Source: Massilia violaceinigra (GTDB lineage: Bacteria > Pseudomonadota > Gammaproteobacteria > Burkholderiales > Burkholderiaceae_D). From it: a stretch of 64,000 nucleotides of DNA. The DNA lies in contig NZ_CP024608.1 of assembly GCF_002752675.1 (NCBI RefSeq), positions 6,386,001 to 6,450,000 of the forward strand, given 5' to 3'. Position 1 is the first letter of the stretch. Every line of letters begins with the position of its first letter. Made by a program: the position numbers and the translations under genes. The notes below the pieces were generated by a model. That model saw only the letters and a program-made list of their open reading frames with translations. It was not told where the DNA came from and did not search any database. Positions 43,664 through 53,300 of this stretch are shown in pieces.

Positions 43664-44443
43664 TCAGCCGAATTTCTTGTAGAAGTAGCCCGCCAGCGCG
43701 CCCATGGCCACCCAGAAGACGGCATTGGCCAGCAAGGTCGCGTACAGGAAGCTCAGCGCCAGCTCGGGCGGTGCGCTGCTCGAATGAATTTTCGGCTGGG
43801 GCGAACCGACCAGATGCGGCACGAACAGCAGCAAGGCGCCGGCGATCCTGAGCGGCCAGTTTTTGGCGAAGACCAGCAGCGCCAGCCCGCCTGCGCTGGC
43901 CATGACGGTGGCGGTCCACCACAACTGGCGCGCCAGCAGCGGCGCCGCGACGGTGCCCGGCAGCTCGGGCGGCAGGCCGACCGAGGGCGCCACGAAAAAG
44001 ACCGTGTAGCCGGCCGCGCCCCACAGCAGGCCCACGCGCCAGCCGCTTGCGCCGCCATGCAGGCTGATTGCCGCTGCCAGCAGCAGCGCGAAGCCGACGC
44101 CGGCGCTGATGTTGGCCACCGCCGTGTAGAAGGTGCGTTCAAAGCCGTCGTCCGGCTGCCAGCCGCCGTGTTCATGGGCGCCCTCTTCCGCGTGCTCGTG
44201 CGGCTTTGCATCGTGACTATGCTCGTGCGGCGTGGCGTCGGCGTGGCTGTGCGGCGCGGCCTGCTCCAGTGCCTTCGGCGCGGCGCTCTCGAACACCTCC
44301 GCCTGCAAGATGATGGGCGCCACTTGCAGCTGCTGCACGCCGGTCAGCAGCAGGCCGGCCAGGATGCCGGCCGCCGCCGCGCTGGCAATGATGCGGTTGA
44401 AGGTGCCCAGGCTTGCCGCGGGCGCGGTGCGGATCAGTGGCAT
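43664..44443 (-). CDS. cbtA: CbtA-type cobalt transporter subunit
   Basis: The 259-residue membrane protein has about five hydrophobic segments: residues 18-40, and 105-125, 135-155, 170-190, 230-255 approximately. A histidine-rich loop (PHSHADATPHEHSHDAKPHEHAEEGAHEHGG, roughly residues 63-93) follows the first segment. This matches CbtA, the partner of the single-span CbtB, predicted to import cobalt under B12 riboswitch control. It overlaps cbtB by 10 bases. Confidence 0.92.
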   Translation of the reverse strand: MPLIRTAPAASLGTFNRIIASAAAAGILAGLLLTGVQQLQVAPIILQAEVFESAAPKALEQAAPHSHADATPHEHSHDAKPHEHAEEGAHEHGGWQPDDGFERTFYTAVANISAGVGFALLLAAAISLHGGASGWRVGLLWGAAGYTVFFVAPSVGLPPELPGTVAAPLLARQLWWTATVMASAGGLALLVFAKNWPLRIAGALLLFVPHLVGSPQPKIHSSSAPPELALSFLYATLLANAVFWVAMGALAGYFYKKFG

Positions 44444-44631
44444 GGGAAGCCGGCCGAGTGGCGGCTGTCATGCGCCGCGTTGTGCAGCGCTTCCATCGAG
44501 GCGAAACCGGCACCGTACAGCAGCACGATGCCAAGGCTGGCGGCGCACATGGCCTGCACAATGCGCTCTTTGACGGAGACAAACGGGACTTGTTCATCGG
44601 CGGTGGTGATGAAGCTACGGATCGGCGACAT
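44434..44631 (-). CDS. cbtB: CbtB-type cobalt transporter subunit
   Basis: The 65-residue protein has one membrane segment (VQAMCAASLGIVLLYGAGF). The C-terminus is histidine-containing (ALHNAAHDSRHSAGFPCH), as in CbtB where it is a proposed cobalt site. AGGAAGGA lies 5 bases before the ATG at 44631; the frame upstream is riboswitch leader, not protein. It is the first gene of the cobalamin operon. Confidence 0.92.
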   Translation of the reverse strand: MSPIRSFITTADEQVPFVSVKERIVQAMCAASLGIVLLYGAGFASMEALHNAAHDSRHSAGFPCH

Positions 44632-44792
44632 GGCATTCCTTCCTAAAGCATTTCGCATAAAGCCAGGCAAATGCAGACGCGCGCGTCTTGCCTTGTCCGG
44701 CAACCGGGGCTTGTACGGGGAGAAGGAACGTGAGATGGGGGTGCGGAACGCAGCGATCCACCTGGATCGCCCTCCGCGATACAAACGACTTA

Positions 44793-44975
44793 CCGCTTCG
44801 GCTGGTTTCCGGGCTGGCGAGTGGCGGGGCAATAAACCCTTCCCGGATATGCGCCTTCCCATGCTGACTAGGCACAGTGGCGTGATGCACATCCTTGACT
44901 CGCTTACCGTTGCGGGGGCAGCGCCGGCTTTGCCCCCCGTTGAGAGGGCGCACCGGCTTCCCATTTAATCCGGCA
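44793..44975 (-). ncRNA. Cobalamin (B12) riboswitch
   Basis: Read on the minus strand, the leader contains the conserved blocks in order: GGGAAGCCGGTG, AAGCCGGCGCTGCCCCCGCAAC with GGTAAGCGAG (the B12 box region), GCCACTGTG, CATGGGAAGGCG and the closing CCAGCCCGGAAACCAGCC. This is a full adenosylcobalamin-type aptamer. Downstream (44675-44688, AGACGCGCGCGTCT) lies a perfect palindrome that could belong to the expression platform. No clear intrinsic terminator is visible, so control may be at translation of cbtB. Confidence 0.95.
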
Positions 44976-44989
44976 AACGATCGTTTGCC
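44972..44989. promoter_or_regulatory. Perfect 18-bp palindrome in the cobalamin operon leader
   Basis: GGCAAACGATCGTTTGCC is fully self-complementary. It lies at about +20 to +37 from the expected start of transcription and touches the 5' edge of the riboswitch. It fits a repressor operator (TetR-like symmetry) or a 5' RNA hairpin. Confidence 0.6.
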
Positions 44990-45015
44990 AGAACCAGAAG
45001 CTTGACTACCGGCGA

Positions 45016-45044
45016 AGTATAGGTCTGGACTATATAAATTGCAA
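45016..45044 (-). promoter_or_regulatory. Strong sigma-70-type promoter of the cobalamin operon
   Basis: On the minus strand TTGCAA (-35) and TATACT (-10) are separated by exactly 17 bases. The expected transcript starts near 45009, just before the palindrome and riboswitch. Few other sites in this GC-rich window fit the consensus so well. Confidence 0.75.
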
Positions 45045-45079
45045 GGTTGCGCGGGCCGGCGTGTGCGCGGCGGGCGAAT

Positions 45080-45448
45080 TTACCAGTCGCGCCATTGTTC
45101 GGTGATGTCTTCGTCGGCTTCCAGGCCGGCATCCTTGGCGATCAGGTAGATAATGTCGCACAGTCTTTCGCGCTCTTCGGTCTCGATCACGCCGCCGGCA
45201 CGGTCATCGAACTCATTGAGAGCCACGACGACGCGTTCAACTTCTTTCATGATCGCTGCGCGGTCGGCAGGCTTGGGAAGGTTGTCGATGGCGGCGGCGT
45301 AAGCGTCGAGGATTCGCGCGCACTCGTCGATCTCGGCCTTGCCGTACGGGGGCTCGCTGTCCGGATCTTCGGCGCAGCGCTCCATGTAGGCAGCCATCTC
45401 GTCGAGCAGGCCGGCGCGGATCGAGGCGATGCTGGGATTGGGTGGCAT
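45080..45448 (-). CDS. Hypothetical protein, 122 residues
   Basis: The ATG at 45448 has AAGGAG 8 bases upstream and is preferred to an open frame reaching 45481. The soluble, acidic, helical protein (MPPNPSIASIRAGLLDEMAAYMERC..., ending EADEDITEQWRDW) has no signal peptide. I recognise no family. It is separated from the cobalamin promoter region by about 35 bases and reads in the same direction, so transcription from it could run into that operon. Confidence 0.6.
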   Translation of the reverse strand: MPPNPSIASIRAGLLDEMAAYMERCAEDPDSEPPYGKAEIDECARILDAYAAAIDNLPKPADRAAIMKEVERVVVALNEFDDRAGGVIETEERERLCDIIYLIAKDAGLEADEDITEQWRDW

Positions 45449-45503
45449 GGGTGACACTCCTTCAAATTTCAGGGGTGCCAATGTAGCATGAAGCCGCGCT
45501 ACC

Positions 45504-45881
45504 TTACTCGCTGAATTCGATATCCATTTGCTCGCCGTTGTAGCAGAAGGTCATCTGCTCGCCCTCTTCATCGCGGATCTCCAGCACGCCGCCGGCTTCG
45601 ACGAAGGGCCCGAGCGTGTCGAACAGGCGAATGAGCCAATTGGTGATGATGTCGATGTCGCCGCCGTCGATCAGCAGCGCGCCTTCCTGGCGCTGACTGG
45701 TGAAGCCGATCGACTCAAGGAATGCCGGGAAATCGCGTTCCGCGCGCGCGCGCTCGGCGAAAAAGGAGTCGCAACCTTCAAACGATGTGCGAATCGCGCT
45801 AAACGCCGCCGGTTGCCTGGCGTTCCTGATAACGATGCTGGCCTCGTAGATCCATGCTGCAGTACTCACTTGCACTCCCAT
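45504..45881 (-). CDS. Hypothetical protein, about 125 residues
   Basis: The coding core runs VSTAAWIYEASIVIRNARQPAAFSAIRTSFEGC to FCYNGEQMDIEFSE. Start choice is uncertain: ATG at 45881, or GTG at 45869 with GGGAG 5 bases before it. The frame stays open to 46022 but that part lacks coding character. The pattern of alternating strands and an acidic C-terminus suggests a small soluble alpha/beta protein. No family is recognised. It may share a transcript with the gene at 45080. Confidence 0.55.
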   Translation of the reverse strand: MGVQVSTAAWIYEASIVIRNARQPAAFSAIRTSFEGCDSFFAERARAERDFPAFLESIGFTSQRQEGALLIDGGDIDIITNWLIRLFDTLGPFVEAGGVLEIRDEEGEQMTFCYNGEQMDIEFSE

Positions 45882-46063
45882 TTCGTCAGAACGGCTGTCG
45901 CGGTCGTGCGCAGCCAGGATCGTATTTCCTGTCGACAGTTTTACATGCCGTTCAAAAACTGTCAAAGCGCCGATGACGAGCGTTGTTTTTCGCAGCATGG
46001 CAAAGCAATCCATATTATGCATGACGGTTAATTCTGTCGCCCCAAGCGCGCCTGAATGAACAA

Positions 46064-46095
46064 AGGGGCGGGCGACCTCGTGATCACCCGCCCCT
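46064..46095 (-). terminator. Rho-independent-type hairpin after the propeller lipoprotein gene
   Basis: AGGGGCGGG and CCCGCCCCT form a 9-base GC stem around a 14-base loop, starting 20 bases past the stop codon at 46115. On the minus strand it is followed by TTGTT, a weak U-tract. Confidence 0.6.
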
Positions 46096-46114
46096 GTTGA
46101 ACGCTTGTTGACTC

Positions 46115-47791
<1,677 letters not shown>

Positions 47792-47931
47792 AGTTTCAAC
47801 AAAAGTCTCGCATAGTACAGCAAGATCTTTCCGAATCTGTCATTTTAATGCTAAATATTAATATATATTAATAAATTGAACTATTTTGTGGTTATGACGT
47901 TGGACAAAATCCATGTTTACCCTGGCTGGAA

Positions 47932-48705
47932 TCAGGGATACACGAACGACTTGACCAAGGTCAGCTCGCCCGGCGCGCGCAGCGGCACACGGACCACTTC
48001 CTGGCGCTCGTTCGGTGAATTTTCATTGGTGATGATGGCTACCTGCGCCACCGTCAGGATGCCGGTTTCCTGGCCGGCCCCGTAGTAGTTCACGTAGACG
48101 TGGTAGTTCCCCTTCGGCGGTGCGGCGCTGGAAAAGATCTCCGGGCCGTAACCGGTCGTGACGTCGACATCGAGCGCGCCGCCGTTGGGCATGACGCGGT
48201 TGCCGTACCACGAGTGGCCGCCGTCGGGGGCGACCACGTGCAGGTCGACATCGGTGCCGGGACTGTCCCACGACAGCACCACGCGCACGCGCGACTGGGT
48301 CTTGCCGGCGTACGAATCGAGGAACTGGCTGCGGCTGCGCGCCTTGCCGTCGGGCGAGCGCACTTCCACGCTGTTCGAGCCGCGCCCGAAGGCGTACGGC
48401 CGCGCGAAGCTGCCGTCTTCCTGGACCGCCATCGGCATCGCCACGCCGTTCACCACCAGCGTGGCCGGTTTGTCCTTGCCCTTGGCGGCGATGCGTCCGC
48501 GGATTTCGGCCGTCGGGCTCTGCCCGTCCTGCACGCTGACCGACGCCGCCGGATAATTCACGTCCTGCGTGTACGCTTCCTTGGCACCCTTGGAATTGCG
48601 CCAGCCGCTGTTGGGCGAATCAATCTTCACCTGTGCCAGGGCGGTGGCGGACAGCATCAGTGCGGGTATCAACAATATTTTCATGATCAGGTTCGTGTTA
48701 TTCAT
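47932..48705 (-). CDS. yfaP: YfaP-like periplasmic protein (DUF2135)
   Basis: The 257-residue protein has a signal peptide (cleavage near ALA-Q). Its C-terminal half is typical of DUF2135: RVRVVLSWDSPGTDVDLHVVAPDGGHSWYGN, LDVDVTTGYGPEIFSS and GNYHVYVNYYG. In E. coli the equivalent gene yfaP belongs to the yfaPQST-yfaA group around an alpha-2-macroglobulin, and the same order is seen here. Function is unknown; the fold resembles carbohydrate- or protein-binding beta-sandwiches. The ATG overlaps the yfaQ stop (ATGA). It is last in the operon. Confidence 0.88.
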   Translation of the reverse strand: MNNTNLIMKILLIPALMLSATALAQVKIDSPNSGWRNSKGAKEAYTQDVNYPAASVSVQDGQSPTAEIRGRIAAKGKDKPATLVVNGVAMPMAVQEDGSFARPYAFGRGSNSVEVRSPDGKARSRSQFLDSYAGKTQSRVRVVLSWDSPGTDVDLHVVAPDGGHSWYGNRVMPNGGALDVDVTTGYGPEIFSSAAPPKGNYHVYVNYYGAGQETGILTVAQVAIITNENSPNERQEVVRVPLRAPGELTLVKSFVYP

Positions 48706-50399
48706 TGACTCGCTTCGAGGCGAGTATCGACAAGGCGCCGTGCCAGCCGCTCGACCAGGGCTTCATCCTGCCCGCGCGGGTGATTGCGCAGACCCAGATG
48801 CAGGAATTCGTGCGCCAGGGTGATGCGGTCTTCGCGGCTGGACAGAGCGCGCACATAAATCCGGTTGCGCGACTGCTCCGAATACGGCGTGCCGCGCGCC
48901 AGATGGCATACCGCCGGCAGCTCAAGCGGCGTTTCGTAGCCCGCCTCCTTGCGCAGGACGCGTTCCCACTGCGGCAGTTCGCGCGCCAGCCACGCTTCGG
49001 CGCCGGGCAGGCGCACGCACTGCTGCGAGTCGCCACCCGAAAGCGTGGTCAGGTCGGCACGCGGATAGGCCGACGCCAGGATCGCATCGAAGCGCATCCC
49101 CTGCCCCGCCTGGGCCACGGCCTGGTTCCACGCCATCGTATCTTTCGAGGCCGTATCGGCGTGATAGCGCACATTCACGCCGGACAGCACCAGCTGGTCG
49201 GTCCAGTTGGCGATGGCGCGCGCGTCCACGCTGGCCGGCTGCGGACTGACGCGCTGCGTCGCGCTGCTGTCGGCAATGCGCTGGCAGCCCTCGGCCCACT
49301 GCGCGTTCTGCTGCAGGTAGGTGCGCGCCGCCACCGCCAGCGCCTTGGCTGCCTCCGGCGCCGCCGTGCCGCCCTCGCGGTCGATCACGCGCGCCACGTA
49401 GTCGTTGACGCCGAAGCGCCCCGTCAGCCGTATGCGGCCCTCTGGGTCGCGCGCCAGCACCATGTCGCCCTGGCTGAAAAACGCCAGGCTGCGGCCGTTC
49501 TCGAAACGCACCTGGTAAGGACCGTTCAACAGTCCCGACACGGCGGCGACCGGCCCGGCAGCCACGCTCCTGATCGGATAGCGCGCGAAGTAGTCGACCA
49601 CCACGCAGCCCGCGTCAGCGCGCGGCGCCGCCGCCGGCAAGGCAGTCGCCAGGCGCGGCGCCCACCTTTCCAGAATGCGGCTGCTGGTATCGGCGCCGCC
49701 GAACCAGAGCGGCGTGCCGTCGGCCAGCCAGCCGGCCGCGCCACCCAGGCGCTCGGTAGTGCGCTGCGGATGGTGCCACGAGTAAGTCTTTACGCGCAGG
49801 CGGCTGCCGAACCAGCTGGCCGTGTTGACGCCACGTGCGCCCAGCACCACGTGCAGCAGCGCCGATTCGGCCTGCGCCCGGCTGGCGGCCGGAATGCCGG
49901 CCAGCGCCACCATCAGGCTGCGCAGGCTGACCAGGCGCTCGGGCGTAAGGTCCGACGGATGGGCAAGCCAGCCGTATTCGCCTACGGGAGCGCGTCCCAG
50001 CCGCTCGGTCCAGTACTGCTGCCACGGACGGCGCGTGAGCATCAGGCGCGCCGGCGAGAAGAACAGGCCGCACGACTGCGCCAGCGCCAGATCGCGCCCG
50101 ATGCTTTTGCCGGCGGTGCAGCAATACACTTCCTCGTTCTTTTGGCCGCCGCAGGTGTAGTCCGGCGTAGCGACTTTTTTGTCGATCGCGTACACATACA
50201 CGAACAGCTTCCACAGGCTGCCCAGCGGGACCTGGCGCGCGCCATCGAAGGCGGCGCGGCGGCTGGCGCCGTTCTCGTCGAGCTGCAGCGCCGTCAACTG
50301 GCCGTCGCGCCACCACGCAACGTCGAGCGTGGCGGCCTGCGCCAGCGGCGCGGAAATCGCCAGCACCAGCGCCCAGCAGCGTGACAGCCGTGGCGCCAT
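48702..50399 (-). CDS. yfaQ: YfaQ-like protein (DUF2300) with SxxK, SpoIID-like and HExxH motifs
   Basis: The 565-residue protein has a signal peptide (cleavage near AQA-A). Residues 60-70 read GSLWKLFVYVY, an SxxK motif placed as in penicillin-binding proteins and beta-lactamases. Residues about 325-375 (NDYVARVIDREGG, then EAAKALAVAARTYLQQNA) strongly recall the SpoIID/LytB amidase-enhancer or lytic domain. The C-terminus carries HEFLHLGLRNH (530-540), a zinc-protease-like HExxH. This suggests action on peptidoglycan or nascent wall in the periplasm next to the macroglobulin. The family is annotated only as a DUF. Its start shares one base with the yfaS stop. Confidence 0.85.
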   Translation of the reverse strand: MAPRLSRCWALVLAISAPLAQAATLDVAWWRDGQLTALQLDENGASRRAAFDGARQVPLGSLWKLFVYVYAIDKKVATPDYTCGGQKNEEVYCCTAGKSIGRDLALAQSCGLFFSPARLMLTRRPWQQYWTERLGRAPVGEYGWLAHPSDLTPERLVSLRSLMVALAGIPAASRAQAESALLHVVLGARGVNTASWFGSRLRVKTYSWHHPQRTTERLGGAAGWLADGTPLWFGGADTSSRILERWAPRLATALPAAAPRADAGCVVVDYFARYPIRSVAAGPVAAVSGLLNGPYQVRFENGRSLAFFSQGDMVLARDPEGRIRLTGRFGVNDYVARVIDREGGTAAPEAAKALAVAARTYLQQNAQWAEGCQRIADSSATQRVSPQPASVDARAIANWTDQLVLSGVNVRYHADTASKDTMAWNQAVAQAGQGMRFDAILASAYPRADLTTLSGGDSQQCVRLPGAEAWLARELPQWERVLRKEAGYETPLELPAVCHLARGTPYSEQSRNRIYVRALSSREDRITLAHEFLHLGLRNHPRGQDEALVERLARRLVDTRLEASQ

Positions 50400-53300
50400 T
50401 ACTCGACCTGCAGCGTGCGCATGGTCTTGCCCTCGCCTTCCAGCGCCTTGTTTTCGGGCTGGTACATGCGGTAGTAGCGCGCGGGCGGCAGCACGTAACT
50501 GCCTTTTTGCGCGAACCGCAGCAGGTGGCGGACCCTGAGCGGTTCGGCAAGCGGCTCGACCGGCACCACGTAGCCTTCGCGCCGCGACTCATGGCGCGCG
50601 CCTTCCAGCGGTTCCTTCTTCGCGCCCGCGAGCGTCATGCCCCAGGTGGTAGCTTCGACCGAGGCGCCGGGCGGCAGCGCCACTTCCAGCAAACCATAGC
50701 GATATTTTGCGCCGGCGGCTGGTGTGAGCGTGATTTCATCCATGTACAACGCGTCGGTGCGCAGGACCTCACCGTTCTTGACCGGCACCGGCGTGAAGTC
50801 CTTGTCTTTCTGCTCCATGCGCATCAGGCGCCGCTCGATCCGCACCGGCAGCGCATGCACTTCGGCCGCGCGGCTTTCGTACTGGATGATGGCGACGGTA
50901 TTGGCCGGCGGTGCTTCTGCCAGTTGCAACTGGGTCGGCACCCCCTTGGCCGACTGCCAGCGGAACAAGGCCTGCCCCAGCGGGCTGGCGCCCTTCTGCC
51001 ACGTTCCCGCCAGGGCGATGCCGGCGTCTTTCGCCGCCGGCGGGCCGCCCAGCTTCTTTTGCACCCACACCAGCGTCAGTGCGCGGTCCAACGTCGCCAT
51101 GTCGGAGCGTACTGCCCCCAGCACGGCGTCGGCCTGGCTGGCCGGCAGCTGCCCGCCCAGCATCAGCAAGGCTTGCGCCAGCGGCGCCGGATTGGGGCGC
51201 AGCGTGGTCCAGGCGGCGCCGATCTGCTCCTGCAGTTCGGGCGCAACGGCCACGCCATCGTTAGCGGCGATCACCGACAGCAGCGCCAGCGTCAGCGCCT
51301 GGGAGTTGCCGCTTTCCGCGGTGAGCAGCATGCTGCTGGTCGGCGCCAGCGCCGCCGATTTGGCGTCGAGCTTCGTTTTCACCAGTTCGTCGGCCAGGCC
51401 CGATGCCAGCGTCTTGACGGGCAAGCCCATTTCCTGCGCCAGCCACAAGGTCAGCGCGCGGTGCAGCACCGGTTCCTTCAGACCCTCCTTGCCGTACATG
51501 GCCAGCAAGCCTTGCCAGTGCTCTGGCGGCATCTCGATGCGCAGCGCGCGCGCCGCGTACCAGTCGGCGTAATAGGCGTAGGCCGTCATCAGCGAATTGC
51601 CGGCCGTGGCGTTGCCCCACCAGCCGAATTGCGCCTCGGGACCAGCCATCGACACCAGCCGCAGGCGCTGCGCCTGCAGGGTGTTCAGTAGACGCAGCTG
51701 GACCGGACCCGCTTCGGGGCCCAGGTTCTGCAAACCCAGCGCCAGCGGAATCAGACGGCTCGACGTTTGCTCGACGCAGCCGTACGGATACTCGATCAGA
51801 TCGTCGGCAATGCGCGCGAAGTGGCTGGCCGCGCCGCTGGCGAACGAAACGCGGATATTGCGCGCGTCCGCCGGCAGGCTGACCGGCACCGTAGCGCCGG
51901 TGAGCGGTACGCTCAAGGTGCGCGGGCTGCTCCACGCGGCAGGCAGCGCCTGCACGTCGGTATCGAGCGAATCGACCACCTTGCCGCCCTGCCTGACTTC
52001 AAGCCGCATCGGACCAGTTACCGCGGCCAGCGGGAACTGCACGTAGTTCACGCCGCGCCCGGCGGTGATCTTCTCGGTCTTGATGACCGTGCCGGCGGTG
52101 AGCGTGACCTCGATGGCCTGTTCGCTGGCGGTCTGGTTGAACACCGCTACCGACGCCTGCGGCGCGTCGCCCTGGCGCATCCAGTCCGGCGCGGTCCATT
52201 TGGCGAAGAAGCTCTTGTCGGAGCGCAGGTAAGCGCTGCGCTGGCCGACCCGGCCCTGGGCGTCCATTGCGCGGCCGGTGATGCGCCAGCGCGTCAGCGC
52301 ATCGGGCATGGTGAAGGTGACGCGCGCGCGCCCTTCCGCATCGGTCTTGAGGGCGGGCGCCCACAGGGCCGTGTCGACGTTGTCGCGGCGCGGGCGCTCC
52401 AGCACCTTCACGCCACGCTCATTGTAGTTGTGGCGCGCGGGGGCGCCTGCACTGCGGCCGGCGGCCAGGTCGTAGCTGATGAACGACAGGCTGGCCGTGG
52501 TGCGCACGTTGTTGCGGCGCGGGTGGTAGAAGAAGTCGCCGATGTCGGGCGCAATTTCCGGCTGCAGCACATAGATCATTTCGTCGACCACGCCCAGCGT
52601 GACCTGCGTCGATACCGGTTTGCCGTCCATCTGCGCGGTGACGTCGATGGTGACCTTCTCGCCCGGTTGGTAAACTTCCTTGTCGGTCTTGAACTGCAGC
52701 GCGATGCGCGGTTCGACGATTTGAATGCCGGCGTTCTGGAATACGAAATCGCCCTTGCGCGTGTACGCCACCGAGAATGTGATATTCGGGCCGTAGTCGT
52801 CCTTGACCGGAATGCGCACACGCCACTGGTTGGGCGCCACGCGCACCGGTTTGATCCAGTCGGCGCCGGCGCTCAAGAGACCGACCTGTTCGACCTTGTC
52901 GCGTTCCAGCGTCAGCAATGCCTGCTCGACCGGGTCGGCAAAGGTGATCAGCGCTTCGGCGGTGTCGCCGGCGCGGTAGCGTTCATGGTCAAGCACGATC
53001 TCGATGCTGCCCGGCGTGGCCGCCAAGCCCTGGCCGCTGACCCAGTGGCTGGTACCGCCCACCAGATTGTTCTGGGCGTCGCGCAGGCTCAATTGATAGG
53101 AGCCGGATGCGGGGAAGTTGACATCCCAGGTCGATTTGGAAGAATCAAAGGCGCCTTCCGTTTTGGTCTGCTTTTCGAGCTGGATCATCTCCCAGCGCAC
53201 TGGCTTGGCGCCGGCCGCACCGTCCGCCGACAGGTCGAAGCGCACCGTCTCGCCGGGGGCCGAGAAGCGGCGCTGCGCCTTGAGCGTGTACTGGCTGGCG

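Noticed and set aside
44434..44964. CbtB with a 111-residue N-terminal extension
   Set aside because: The extension is the translation of the B12 riboswitch leader; the strong ribosome site lies at 44637-44644, before the ATG at 44631.
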